Source: Bacteroidales bacterium | Lineage (GTDB): Bacteria; Bacteroidota; Bacteroidia; Bacteroidales; WCHB1-69 | DNA length: 64,000 bases | Reading direction: 5' to 3' | Assembly: GCA_017554325.1 (NCBI GenBank) | Contig: JAFZIP010000013.1 | Span: 1-64,000, forward strand | Part shown: positions 26,901 through 34,092 of the stretch, in pieces | How the letters are laid out: every line of letters begins with the position of its first letter | How positions within the stretch are numbered: position 1 is the first letter of the stretch | The notes under the pieces: generated by a model | What the model saw: the letters and a program-made list of their open reading frames with translations, nothing else | Database searches by the model: none | Told to the model about the DNA's origin: nothing | Position numbers and translations under genes: made by a program

Positions 26901-27145
26901 CAGCATGGACCGGCCTGACGCCATATTCGGAAGAAAACTGCCTGTACACACGGTACATCACCAGCGGACCGATTTCCGTGATGGTGAAACGGCAGGTGGA
27001 TCCGTTTGTGGGAGGCTTCGGCGTAGGAATCCGGTGTAGCCTGCTCAGCTATTTCCTGCGTTTCGACTATGCTTGGGGTGTGGAGGATTTCAAGATTGCC
27101 AACAAAAAGGGCATGTTTCTGTTCTCTATCGGAACAGATTTCTAA
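23990..27145 (+). CDS. TolB-like beta-propeller / outer-membrane barrel protein
   Basis: About 1,050 residues with three visible parts. The signal peptide (HILLCMCLGLSPLLSRAQ) is followed by a domain at about 25-290 resembling gluzincin peptidases. That domain has a Y(A/E)HW...G motif where an HExxH zinc site would be, so it looks catalytically dead. Residues of about 300-560 carry PD40/TolB-like repeats (FHFAPDGKSYAYVTNEAG, SWCYSDDGKMMLFSG, IVFSSNRPRD, IVFLGDESGYVNQ). The last 400 are a barrel ending FLFSIGTDF. Similar peptidase-like/TolB/barrel proteins occur in Bacteroidetes, but their role is unknown to me. The start is ATG 23990 or TTG 23981. Confidence 0.75.
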   Translation: MTNRTCPSYRKRLFHILLCMCLGLSPLLSRAQFYNGSQISFGKNRVQHQNYNWQYMRAEQYDVYYYPTGKALAQYVYYKVPQVLSEIEEMLHYNSKRKLQLIVYNTQEDFRESNFAYDDDDFYNQGGVTNVYGTKIYIYFDGNRAHLDRMIRSGVMNVYAHWLVQGATVGSNMTYDYLMDVSNWYFSGLASYYGESWNSDVDAHVKDGILTQRYADFDDLSPRDATYAGHSFWKYIADTYGMDAIRKILYTTRATKSMSRGFTYATQVPYQTLLYSWYKYYCVMYYPDLERQMPKGNGIVNRPRAKREYTDFHFAPDGKSYAYVTNEAGQVRVWLKAEHDKKPKCILKRFQKIEDNPDLTYPLLAWHPQEPILGMTFESKGHCYYYPYDVTTRKWQKRFLVDVEKITSWCYSDDGKMMLFSGFKNGQSDLFLYSFLSRSFQNLTNDFYDDYAPIFVRDQQQIVFSSNRPRDTIMLKDGMMEATPQPTYDLFLYSFAQNDPALLRVTDSELGNNYEARRVDRDRIVFLGDESGYVNQYVARFDSTISRIDTAIHYMSFATTHPLTDVGVSVLEHDFDMENQQTATVTLMNGAQNIHVKDLDLDQNPKVEPSFFHQKILLEKEREIAKNKPDTLPVDSLAQDSLQKEEKFQIPVGSGYRVQYSINKVITQADFSFLNTSYQQFEGGTSPIYLNTGFNALFMLGINDLFEDYRVAGGFRVGVNLNSYEFMLSYENLARRLDRQIVVYRQSITSSINDYVYKQRSNSLFYILKFPFNKIHSVRLTLNGRYESNVIGALSDNTLQMPEERHLWAGVKLEYIFDSSKELYTNLWRGTKMKIFAEYNQRAERETQNLLVVGLDARHSFKLYKNMTFAVRLAASANTGSARLVYYMGGVDNWINAKFNSDIWVDQSKNYAYQTLATNMRGFKQNIRNGTSFVLLSGELRVPFVQLIMGHKVSFNFLNSLQLNIFGDFGTAWTGLTPYSEENCLYTRYITSGPISVMVKRQVDPFVGGFGVGIRCSLLSYFLRFDYAWGVEDFKIANKKGMFLFSIGTDF

Positions 27146-27148
27146 GAT

Positions 27149-28330
27149 TTACTTACGGAGTGGTTGAACGGCTCTGTCGAAGATGCCGTTCAGGTAGGCT
27201 ATGGTCATGCCGTAGTTGGACACGGGAATGCCGGCGTCTATGGCGGGTTTCAGCCGGTTGAGGATCTGCTTGCGCGTAATCATGCAGCCGCCGCATTGGA
27301 TGACCATGGCGTATTGCCGGATGTCAGGGATGGCGTTGAGACCGGACACGAAGTCGAAGTGCAGCTGTTTGCCCGTGTGTTGCTGAATCCAGCGGGGCAG
27401 CTTGCCGCGTCCGATGTCCTCGCAGGAGGTGAGGTGCGTGCACGACTCCAGCATCAGGATTTTGTCGCCGTCTTGCAGTTGGTCGAGGTGCGGGGTGCCT
27501 TGCAGGTAGTGCTCGAAGTCGCCCTTGTGGTGGGCCAGCACGATGCTGAAGCCCGTGAGCGGGATGCTTTCGGGCACTTCGAGGGCTACGCGCCCGAACA
27601 TCTGGCTGTCAGTTACCACCAGTTTCGGAGCGGGGTTTTGATTCAGCCAGTCGGCCACCTTGTCCTCTTTCAGCACCACGGCCACAGCGTCGTTGTCCAG
27701 AATGTCGCGGATCATTTGCACTTGAGGCAGGATGAGCCGTCCTTCGGGCGCCTCCGAGTCGATGGGGGTCACGAGCACCACCGTGTCGCCCTCGCCGATG
27801 ATGTTGCCCAAGAGCGAGTGCGAGATGTAGGCCGTTGGCGGCATCTTCTGCACCAGGGCCTCCAGCATGGCGGGAATGCCTGCACCGGTCTTCGCGCTCA
27901 CATCGTACATGTTGTGTGCGACAACGCCGTCTGGCAACGAAGAGCTCTTGTCGAGGTCGGACTTGTTGTTGGTGATGAGGAAAGGAATCTCGTATTCGTG
28001 GAACTTGTCCATCAGCGCGCGCTCGGGCTGCCCGCACACATGGTCGGTGGTAACGAGGATGGCGAAGTCGATGGTCTTGAGCACCTCCAGGGTTTTCTGG
28101 ATGCGCTTCTGGCCAACCGTGCCCTCATCATCGATGCCGGCGGTGTCGATGAGCACCACGGGGCCGATGCCGAAGATCTCGATGGCCTTCTTGACGGGGT
28201 CGGTGGTGGTGCCGGCGGTGGCGTCCACAATGGCGATGTCCTGCCCCGTAATGGCGTTGATCAGGGAACTCTTACCGTTGTTCCTCCTGCCGAAAATGCC
28301 GATATGCGGTTTGTTCTCTTTTCCTTTCAT
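27149..28330 (-). CDS. hydF: [FeFe]-hydrogenase H-cluster maturation GTPase HydF
   Basis: Scaffold GTPase that delivers the di-iron subcluster to [FeFe]-hydrogenase. It has the P-loop GRRNNGKS, a G2/G3 region ATAGTTTDPVKKAIE and LIDTAGIDDEG, and the C-terminal FeS ligands CTHL and CGGC. Length is 393 residues from ATG 28330 (or 394 from the adjacent ATG at 28333). A longer frame to 28597 runs through the promoter and is rejected. A -7 box TACTTTTG lies only 5 bp before the first ATG, so the mRNA is probably leaderless. HydE, HydG and the hydrogenase are not in this window. Confidence 0.95.
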   Translation of the reverse strand: MKGKENKPHIGIFGRRNNGKSSLINAITGQDIAIVDATAGTTTDPVKKAIEIFGIGPVVLIDTAGIDDEGTVGQKRIQKTLEVLKTIDFAILVTTDHVCGQPERALMDKFHEYEIPFLITNNKSDLDKSSSLPDGVVAHNMYDVSAKTGAGIPAMLEALVQKMPPTAYISHSLLGNIIGEGDTVVLVTPIDSEAPEGRLILPQVQMIRDILDNDAVAVVLKEDKVADWLNQNPAPKLVVTDSQMFGRVALEVPESIPLTGFSIVLAHHKGDFEHYLQGTPHLDQLQDGDKILMLESCTHLTSCEDIGRGKLPRWIQQHTGKQLHFDFVSGLNAIPDIRQYAMVIQCGGCMITRKQILNRLKPAIDAGIPVSNYGMTIAYLNGIFDRAVQPLRK

Positions 28331-28338
28331 CATGGCGG

Positions 28339-28346
28339 CAAAAGTA
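28339..28346 (-). promoter_or_regulatory. -7 box of hydF (TACTTTTG, then CCGCC and ATG)
   Basis: Minus strand: TACTTTTG-CCGCC-ATGATG. With the usual spacing, transcription would begin at or next to the ATG. Confidence 0.65.
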
Positions 28347-28435
28347 CAAAAAATCGGGGAAGGTTGGTTCGGCACAACGATCCTCCTGTTGCGGAAAACC
28401 AACCGCTTTTTTTGTTGGAGTTTCAATTTAATTTG

Positions 28436-28443
28436 TATTTTTG
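28436..28443 (+). promoter_or_regulatory. Orphan plus-strand -7 box (TATTTTTG)
   Basis: TATTTTTGC with TTTG at 28411-28414 (21-bp spacer) points rightward into the 3' end of the minus-strand gene at 28504. No plus-strand gene follows, so it could make an antisense or small RNA. Confidence 0.35.
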
Positions 28444-28503
28444 CAACGTCATACCGGAGGCGGCTTGGAGTGTAAGCGTAGCGCATAGGCGGAAGGCACA
28501 AGG

Positions 28504-28995
28504 TTAAAGCCTTAGCGGGGTTCGCTCCCGTTTCCAAAGCAGCTTTCTGGATTTTACAACGGCGGTTCTTACAGGAATCGCCGTTCTTATTTCCCAAAAC
28601 TGTTTTTTAAAATTGTAATTCAGGGTAACAACAGCCACAAAGTTATTTCCTTCAGTGTTTTGTATTATCAGATCTAACGCTTCATCTGGCGCCTTTCGAA
28701 TTTCATGATAATTTGATGCAATCAATTTCACGAAATTCAGAGCATCGATGCCAAGCATTTCTAATTCCTTGCAGTGTTTGTGCTGAATATGCCATATATG
28801 GTCATTGTCAATCATAATGTCTGCACATTTTACGTGAGCTTTACGTGCAATGGGTAAAGTAATTCTGCCAACTTTGATGTATCCTGATGTTAAAGCTTCT
28901 GGTTTAGCATTCATTAGTTTTCTTCTTGTTTCTATGGTTTGACTAAGCCCCCGGACAACGCCAAGCAATTTGGCGCCATCAGAATTTGAATTCAC
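28504..28995 (-). CDS. Possible PBECR-like RNase domain protein
   Basis: A 163-residue protein that I cannot assign firmly. Residues of about 70-163 (IDNDHIWHIQHKHCKELEML, then NYHEIRKAPDEALDLIIQN, NFVAVVTLNY and FWEIRTAIPVRTAVVKSRKLLW) resemble the phage-associated Barnase-EndoU-ColicinE5/D-RelE-like nuclease group. The start is a GTG at 28995. Directly upstream in the same frame is a 15-codon stretch beginning ATG at 29046 (MTNINIENKIITLKY) closed by a TAA at 28999-29001, so the gene may be an N-terminally disrupted version of a longer one. The last residues run into a structured intergenic sequence. The region is AT-rich compared with its neighbours, which suggests acquisition. Confidence 0.5.
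   Translation of the reverse strand: MNSNSDGAKLLGVVRGLSQTIETRRKLMNAKPEALTSGYIKVGRITLPIARKAHVKCADIMIDNDHIWHIQHKHCKELEMLGIDALNFVKLIASNYHEIRKAPDEALDLIIQNTEGNNFVAVVTLNYNFKKQFWEIRTAIPVRTAVVKSRKLLWKRERTPLRL
28558..28585. repeat. Inverted repeat in the 3' end of the PBECR-like gene
   Basis: Arms AACGGCGGTTC and GAATCGCCGTT with loop TTACAG, giving an 11-bp stem with one wobble pair. Confidence 0.6.
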
Positions 28996-29080
28996 TTGTT
29001 AATATTTGAGGGTGATAATCTTGTTCTCAATATTTATGTTTGTCATGATTATAATGTTTTTGAGGTTTAAAATAACGCAG

Positions 29081-29088
29081 CAAAGATA
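29081..29088 (-). promoter_or_regulatory. -7 box upstream of the PBECR-like gene (TATCTTTG)
   Basis: TATCTTTGC on the minus strand, 34 bp upstream of the ATG at 29046 and 85 bp upstream of the GTG at 28995. The spacing supports an original start at 29046. Confidence 0.5.
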
Positions 29089-29271
29089 CAATACGAAAAG
29101 GATTTTGACAAGAATAATGAAAAATAAAATCACCTCTGATAATCAATACAATGCAAAAAATAGTTAACCAATTAAGTATTAATAGTTAAATTTATACATG
29201 TGATTTCGCAGTAAAGAAGTGTTATCTCGGCAAAATGAGATTCTTGGTGTTTGCAGTTTCAGAATTATTCC

Positions 29272-29279
29272 TATATTTG
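29272..29279 (+). promoter_or_regulatory. Promoter of the AT-rich lipoprotein gene (TTTG / TATATTTG)
   Basis: TATATTTGCC with a -33-like TTTG at 29250-29253 (18-bp spacer), about 45 bp upstream of the ATG at 29325. Confidence 0.6.
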
Positions 29280-29324
29280 CCCCGCCAATCCCAATAAGAG
29301 TTTGATGTAATACTAAAAACAGCA

Positions 29325-30032
29325 ATGATGTGTTCTAAAAAGATCATAATACACAACTTATTTTTCTTGTTGATTCTATTGCTTCCAGCTTGTAAATATA
29401 CCGCACAAATTTGTGATTATAATCCCATATATCAAACATCCGTTGAATCCGCAACGGTGAATGATAATATAGTTGAAGTTACAACAAGAACCTATAATAG
29501 TCTTTATGAAGATGATAACATCAGTGTCTTATTGATTGCTGAAGATTCGACACAAGTGTTCACTGGAAGAGATTTAGGAATAATTTTAACTAACAAACGA
29601 GGTAATTTGATGTTCATTCCTTATTATGAGATGACATTGGATGCTCATATTCCTGATGTTTACCTGGGTCATAAACAAGTGTCGATACATGATGATTCAC
29701 CAAGAATTCCAAAAAATGAATCTTTCAGTTTTATTGTTAAAAATGTGTTTCCCAAAAGTGAATCTGCTGGGCGAGAAATTTTAGAAGATCGCCGAATGTT
29801 CGAGTTCCCTGATCAATACAATTTTGCATTATCAAAATTTAATAACCTTGTTTCTGAAATCACTAAAAATTCACCCCAAACTATCATTTCTCCATATTTT
29901 TCTTTCGTCGTAAGGTTTAATGATGGTGAAATGGTTCATTATAAATTTGTGTTTAAAAAAGAAGGAATACGATATGACTATCGCCTGTATGAAAAAGAAT
30001 ATTATAATGGGAGTTTGTTGTATCAAGACTAG
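29325..30032 (+). CDS. Hypothetical lipoprotein in AT-rich islet
   Basis: A 235-residue protein with a lipoprotein signal: a hydrophobic run (IIIHNLFFLLILLLPAC) with Cys23 as the predicted lipidated residue. The mature part is mixed alpha/beta and has no motif I recognise. Codons are clearly more A/T-rich than in the housekeeping genes around it, as is the preceding gene. This suggests a recently acquired segment of about 1.5 kb. ATGs at 29325 and 29328 are both possible starts. Confidence 0.7.
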   Translation: MMCSKKIIIHNLFFLLILLLPACKYTAQICDYNPIYQTSVESATVNDNIVEVTTRTYNSLYEDDNISVLLIAEDSTQVFTGRDLGIILTNKRGNLMFIPYYEMTLDAHIPDVYLGHKQVSIHDDSPRIPKNESFSFIVKNVFPKSESAGREILEDRRMFEFPDQYNFALSKFNNLVSEITKNSPQTIISPYFSFVVRFNDGEMVHYKFVFKKEGIRYDYRLYEKEYYNGSLLYQD

Positions 30033-30137
30033 TTTTTGATAAATAGATGCCTTCATCACCCCATCCTTCCATAACACACAATTTCCAGCATCTCAGAAAA
30101 GAAAACTGCAAAAAATTGTTTCATAGTTTGTGTTTTG

Positions 30138-30230
30138 TTACTTTTCTTTTCGGTAATTTTGAATTTCCTGGTTGATTTCTTCCAAACTCATATCGGATAA
30201 TCCGTTTTTTGTGCTGGAGGTACGCATCAT
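30138..30230 (-). pseudogene. Remnant of an antitoxin-like gene
   Basis: A 30-codon frame (MMRTSSTKNGLSDMSLEEI, then NQEIQNYRKEK) ends with TAA at 30138. The end MSLEEINQEI...RKEK resembles the C-terminal tail of small Bacteroidales antitoxins. The upstream part of the frame (to 30320) encodes nothing recognisable, and no toxin gene is adjacent. I treat it as a decayed fragment; it could also be a chance frame. Confidence 0.3.
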
Positions 30231-30318
30231 CACGTGTCTCACTTTCGCACCGAGCACGCTCAGTGCTTTGGGGCAAGTGTTTCCCGCGATGCGATAGCTG
30301 TATGCTGCGGCCTCCCAC

Positions 30319-30476
30319 ACCAGATTACGCTGCGCTTATCTGGTATTGCGGAAATATGACCTCTCCGAGGTCGGCACTGCAGATATTGATTAGCTGCCTC
30401 CCATGTGTCCCGAAGGGACATCCCCTTGTTTACCTCACATGGAAGTGTGAGGTGCAGGCCTTGCAGCGCAGGCCCC
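30319..30476. repeat. Hairpin cluster 1
   Basis: At least five short hairpins in 160 bp: ACCAGAT...ATCTGGT (30319-30344), GACCTC-TCC-GAGGTC (30358-30372), TGTCCC-GAA-GGGACA (30406-30420), ACCTCACAT-GGAA-GTGTGAGGT (30432-30453) and GGCC...GGCC (30457-30474, imperfect). Stems differ, while loops recur as GGAA, GAA or the complementary TCC. The same design occurs at 61433-61632. Confidence 0.8.
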
Positions 30477-30555
30477 TCGCGGCGCGGGAGTCGTCACATA
30501 GATGCTCTGAACTTGCCCGCCGCGAAACGGACTCGTCGGTAGAGATGATTACCTC

Positions 30556-32340
30556 CTAACTGATCGTCTTCGCGATCTTCTCGATGTTTAGGCTCCGGGC
30601 GGAGGCGTCGATGATGTCTTTGTAGATGCCACCCTTCTTGTAGATGGTGTCGGGGTCGCCGTCCTCCTCCACGCGGCCGTCCTTGAGGGCATAGATGTAG
30701 TCCGCATCGATGATTTGCGAGATGCTGTGCGAGATGATGATAACCGTGCGGTCTTTCTTGATAGCGTCGATGCTGTTCTTGATCTGCTCCGTGGCGATGG
30801 CGTCCAGACTGGCCGTGGGCTCGTCCAGGAAGATGATGGGCGGGTTCTTGAGGAACATGCGGGCGATGGCCACGCGTTGCTGCTGCCCGCCGGAGAGGTC
30901 GGAGGCGTTGCCCTCGAATTGCTTCGGCAACTCCATGATCTGGTCGTACAAGTGCGCCTTCTTGGCGGCCTCCACCATTTCCTCGTGCGTGGCATCGGGC
31001 TTGCCGTAGAGGATGTTCTCCTCAATGGTGCCGTCGAAAATGTGGTTCTTCTGTAACACCAACCCGATATTCTCGCGCAGATACTGGGTGTCGTAGTCGC
31101 GCAGATCTACCCCGTCAAGGGTGATGGTGCCCACCTGCGGCTCGTAGAACTTGTCGAGCAGGTTGACGATGGTGCTCTTGCCCGCGCCCGAAAGTCCCAC
31201 CAACGCGGTGATACGGCCCGGTTCTATCTTCATGTTCACGCCGAACAAAGCCTGCGTGCCGCTCGGGTAGGTGAAATCCACCCCGCGCAACTCGAACTCG
31301 CCGCGGATTTTCTCTGGACGATACTCGCCCGACGGCTCGATCTCCTTGTCGGAGTTGAGGATGCCGAAGAAGCCCTCGGCGTAAATCAACGCGTCATTCA
31401 CATCGTCGAAGATGCGCTGCAGCTGCGTGATGGGCGCGATGACATTACTGAAGAGCATCACATGGTACATGATTTTACCGATGCTCATGCCCGGGTATTC
31501 AATAAGCACAAGGTAGGCCGTGAGGATGATGACGAGCACCGTGCCCACCTGCCGCACAAAACTCTTCAGACCATTGTAGTAAAACGCCACGCGACGGGTC
31601 TTCATCTGGTTCTCCGTCACCTGGTTCTGGATGTCAAGCTGCTTCTGCGCCTCTATTTTCTCGCGGTTGAAGCTCTTGATGACATTGATGGAGTCGATGA
31701 TGTTCTTGATGCCCTGGCTCTTGGACTCCAGGTGGCCGCGCATCTCGCGTCGCCAGCCCTTGAGCCGCCGTGCCTGCCGGTAGGTAATCCAGAAATAGAT
31801 GGGCACAATGCCGAGGGCCACTAACCCTACATACACATTGGCGGCAAACATCAAGATCAAAGCCAACAGAGCGCTGGTAAATAATGGCAGCAAATCGATG
31901 AAGAAGTTCTGCACCGTGCGGGATAACGAGCTGACACCCTGATCAATACGCGATTGGATTTTGCCTGTGGCGTTCTCGCCGGTATTGAAATAGGCCATCC
32001 GGAAGGTGAGCACCTTCTCGATGACACTCTGCGCCAGATCACGGGAAACGAAGATGCGCATCCGCTCGCCGTAGTAGTTTTGCGCAAAGGTGACCAGCGC
32101 GGAGAGCACCTCCTTGCCCAACAACACGACGGAAATAATGGTCATGATGCGCGCCGCCTTGCTCCAGCTGAAGTCAGTGCCGATGAGTGCATTAATGGCA
32201 TCCACCGTCCGGTCGAGCACAATGGCGTTCACCTGCGCCATCAATGATCCGACCAAAGTCAGGACTAAGGTTATAAAAACCAGCCACTTATAGGGTTTTA
32301 CAAAGGGGCGTACGTTTTTGAAGAGTTGGAATAGGTTCAT
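30556..32340 (-). CDS. ABC exporter, MsbA-like (fused permease and ATPase)
   Basis: A 594-residue half-transporter. Residues 1-320 hold six membrane helices (for example WLVFITLVLTLVGSLMAQV and LFTSALLALILMFAANVYVG). The C-terminal ATPase has Walker A GLSGAGKST, the signature LSGGQQQR, Walker B IIFLDEPTAS and a switch histidine in IIISHSISQI. MsbA in this phylum flips lipid A-core, which would fit the LPS genes nearby, but related exporters carry other lipids or drugs. The start at ATG 32340 is preceded by 9-mer and heptamer repeats. Confidence 0.88.
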   Translation of the reverse strand: MNLFQLFKNVRPFVKPYKWLVFITLVLTLVGSLMAQVNAIVLDRTVDAINALIGTDFSWSKAARIMTIISVVLLGKEVLSALVTFAQNYYGERMRIFVSRDLAQSVIEKVLTFRMAYFNTGENATGKIQSRIDQGVSSLSRTVQNFFIDLLPLFTSALLALILMFAANVYVGLVALGIVPIYFWITYRQARRLKGWRREMRGHLESKSQGIKNIIDSINVIKSFNREKIEAQKQLDIQNQVTENQMKTRRVAFYYNGLKSFVRQVGTVLVIILTAYLVLIEYPGMSIGKIMYHVMLFSNVIAPITQLQRIFDDVNDALIYAEGFFGILNSDKEIEPSGEYRPEKIRGEFELRGVDFTYPSGTQALFGVNMKIEPGRITALVGLSGAGKSTIVNLLDKFYEPQVGTITLDGVDLRDYDTQYLRENIGLVLQKNHIFDGTIEENILYGKPDATHEEMVEAAKKAHLYDQIMELPKQFEGNASDLSGGQQQRVAIARMFLKNPPIIFLDEPTASLDAIATEQIKNSIDAIKKDRTVIIISHSISQIIDADYIYALKDGRVEEDGDPDTIYKKGGIYKDIIDASARSLNIEKIAKTIS

Positions 32341-32425
32341 GGGAAAAGGGGTGAAGAGAGTAAAAGGAATTTGAAATTTGGAATGGGGAATTATTTTTCA
32401 ATTCCTAATTCTTAATTCTCAATTT
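32341..32425. repeat. 9-mer and heptamer arrays between rimO and the ABC exporter
   Basis: Three 9-mers (GGGAAAAGG, GGTGAAGAG, AGTAAAAGG; 32341-32367) are followed by AATTC/TCAATTT heptamer-like units. The last of these encode the final residues and stop codon of rimO. Confidence 0.75.
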
Positions 32426-33689
32426 CCCCGTATAGATCGTAATCTGCGCCCTCCGTGATTTTCACGTTGTAGAATTCGCCGATTTTCAGGGCTTTGTCTT
32501 TGCGGATGAGGACGCTGTTATCGACATCGGGGGAGTCGAACTCGGTGCGGCCCACATAGAAGTCTTGCTCTTCTCCGTCGATGATAACTTTAAGAGTTTG
32601 GCCCACTTTGGCCTCGTTGAGTTCGCGGGAGATGCCCTCTTGCAGTTGCATGATTTCATTCACGCGGCGGGTTTTGATGTTGCGGCGCACAGGATCGCCC
32701 AATTCGTAGGCGGGCGTGTCTTCCTCCTGCGAATAGGCAAAAACGCCGAGCCGCTCAAAGCGGTTCTTGCGCACGAATTCCACTAACTCCTTGTGTTGCT
32801 CATTGGTTTCTGTCGGGTAGCCGGAAATCAGCGTGGTGCGCAGCGCGATGCCGGGCACCGTTTCCCGTATGCGCGCGATGAGGTCGTAGATGTATTGAGC
32901 GGTGCCGCCGCGGCGCATGCTCTTCAGGATGTCGTCGCTCACATGCTGGAACGGGATGTCCAAGTAACGGCAATATTGCGGGTAGGCGTTCATCACATCC
33001 AAAATCTCGTAGGGGAAGTTGAGCGGGTAGGCGTAGTGCAAGCGTATCCACTCCAGCCTCTTCACCTGCGCTAATGCCTCCATCAGGTTGGCGAGCTCGC
33101 GCTTGCCGGTGAGGTCGATGCCGTAGTAGGTAAGGTCTTGGGCGATGAGCATGAGTTCTTTTACGCCCTGGTCGGCCAGTTTTTGCGCTTCTTCCACCAA
33201 CAACGGGATGGGCTTCGACACTTGTTTGCCGCGAATCAGCGGGATGGCGCAGTAGGAACACTGGTGGTCGCAGCCCTCCGAAATCTTGAGATAGGCATAG
33301 TGCACCGGAGTAGAAAGCAGTCGCTCGCTGGTGCCCAGCAGGTCGAAGTCGGCCGATTCAGTCAACTTCTTCAATTCATCAAAGGTGAAGAAGCCGTCCA
33401 CTTCGGGCAGTTCGGCCACCAACTCCTGTTTGTTTCGTTGGGCCAGGCAGCCTACTACATATATCTTTTTTACTTGTCGGCGCATCTTGCGTTCTATCTG
33501 TGCCAAAATCTCGTTCACAGACTCCTCGCGCGCGTCGCCGATAAAACTGCAGGTGTTGACGATGACCAGGTCGGTCTTCATAGTGCCTTCAAAGAAAACG
33601 CGATGTCCGAGTTTTTGCAAACGCGCAGCAATGATTTCAGAATCCACGATGTTTTTGGAACATCCCAAAGTAATGATGTTGATGGTCAT
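32412..33689 (-). CDS. rimO: Ribosomal protein S12 methylthiotransferase
   Basis: Radical-SAM enzyme that methylthiolates an aspartate of ribosomal protein S12. It has the N-terminal methylthiotransferase domain with LGCSKNIVDSE and a second cysteine in VVGCLAQRN, the radical-SAM motif EGCDHQCSYCAIPLIRG (CX3CX2C), SGYPTETNE, and a C-terminal TRAM domain. The 425 residues are normal length. The protein ends YGEIEN with TAA embedded in a heptamer-type sequence, the same ending as DUF4954. Confidence 0.96.
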   Translation of the reverse strand: MTINIITLGCSKNIVDSEIIAARLQKLGHRVFFEGTMKTDLVIVNTCSFIGDAREESVNEILAQIERKMRRQVKKIYVVGCLAQRNKQELVAELPEVDGFFTFDELKKLTESADFDLLGTSERLLSTPVHYAYLKISEGCDHQCSYCAIPLIRGKQVSKPIPLLVEEAQKLADQGVKELMLIAQDLTYYGIDLTGKRELANLMEALAQVKRLEWIRLHYAYPLNFPYEILDVMNAYPQYCRYLDIPFQHVSDDILKSMRRGGTAQYIYDLIARIRETVPGIALRTTLISGYPTETNEQHKELVEFVRKNRFERLGVFAYSQEEDTPAYELGDPVRRNIKTRRVNEIMQLQEGISRELNEAKVGQTLKVIIDGEEQDFYVGRTEFDSPDVDNSVLIRKDKALKIGEFYNVKITEGADYDLYGEIEN

Positions 33690-33709
33690 ATTTATGCTAA
33701 TTTGAGCGG

Positions 33710-33717
33710 CAAAGGTA
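33710..33717 (-). promoter_or_regulatory. -7 box of rimO (TACCTTTG followed by CCGC)
   Basis: TACCTTTGCCGC on the minus strand, 20 bp upstream of the rimO ATG. It starts directly after the U-run of the preceding terminator. Confidence 0.6.
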
Positions 33718-33750
33718 CAAAAAAAGCCCCTGATGGAGGGGCTTTTCTTT
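33718..33750 (-). terminator. Intrinsic terminator of the small lipoprotein gene
   Basis: Stem GCCCCT / AGGGGC (33726-33742), loop GATGG, with A7 before and T-rich sequence after; works on the minus strand and abuts the rimO promoter. Confidence 0.85.
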
Positions 33751-33766
33751 AACTTTCAATGAATGA

Positions 33767-33985
33767 TTAGAAAGTGGTTTTGCATTTCACCTCAGTGGTG
33801 ATACCCAGAAGGCTTACAGTGCTGTTGTAATCCGAACATTTTTTACCAGATTCAACCTCGAAAGCTTCTCCTGTGGAAGAAAGAGCACCATTGACGTAGG
33901 TCTTACATTGGCATTGTTTGTTACAGGATGTGGTAAAGAAACCAAGCAGTAAACCAGCTGCTACGATGCATAATACTTTTTTCAT
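33767..33985 (-). CDS. Small lipoprotein, unknown function
   Basis: A 72-residue product from ATG 33985: MKKVLCIVAAGLLLGFFTTSC, with the lipobox TTSC, then a Cys-rich mature part (CNKQCQC and further Cys at KKCSDY and EVKCKTTF), five Cys after the lipidated one. The longer frame to 34021 overlaps the promoter and is rejected. I recognise no family. Confidence 0.75.
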   Translation of the reverse strand: MKKVLCIVAAGLLLGFFTTSCNKQCQCKTYVNGALSSTGEAFEVESGKKCSDYNSTVSLLGITTEVKCKTTF

Positions 33986-34018
33986 TTCTTTAAAATTTAA
34001 AAGTTTATAATTTGGCGG

Positions 34019-34026
34019 CAAAAGTA
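34019..34026 (-). promoter_or_regulatory. -7 box of the small lipoprotein gene (TACTTTTG, CCGCC)
   Basis: TACTTTTGCCGCC on the minus strand, 33 bp upstream of the ATG at 33985. Confidence 0.65.
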
Positions 34027-34092
34027 TGATTTTTTTGAATTACATTTGCTAAAAAAAGTTAACGCTTGATTTATAAGATATTCCACGGTGGA

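Larger units (their letters stand above)
28996..29324. other. AT-rich intergenic region with divergent promoters
   Basis: No gene beyond the short MTNINIENKIITLKY reading frame (28999-29046, minus). It holds the minus-strand -7 box at 29081 and the plus-strand box at 29272. No other structure was seen. Confidence 0.6.
30033..30555. other. Gene-free 520-bp region
   Basis: Contains the antitoxin-like fragment at 30138-30230 and the hairpin cluster at 30319-30476. The open frames here are short and look like chance. The right end abuts the ABC exporter stop codon. Confidence 0.6.

Noticed and set aside
27164..28507. A 447-codon frame opposite hydF
   Set aside because: Antisense shadow of hydF; composition and lack of motifs support this.
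28500..28535. GGGGTTCGCTCCCG, resembling a tRNA T-arm
   Set aside because: The loop is not the usual TTCRANY and no acceptor, D or anticodon arm can be placed around it.
28331..28597. N-terminal extension of hydF
   Set aside because: It translates the -7 box and gap; the conserved HydF protein begins at the MKGKENKP start.
30319..30476. CsrB-like regulatory RNA
   Set aside because: Stems vary, some loops are the complement (TCC), and no CsrA is expected in Bacteroidetes. Kept only as a structural finding.
30209..30559. A 116-codon plus-strand frame
   Set aside because: Spans the hairpin cluster, has no motif, and its composition looks like chance translation of structured DNA.
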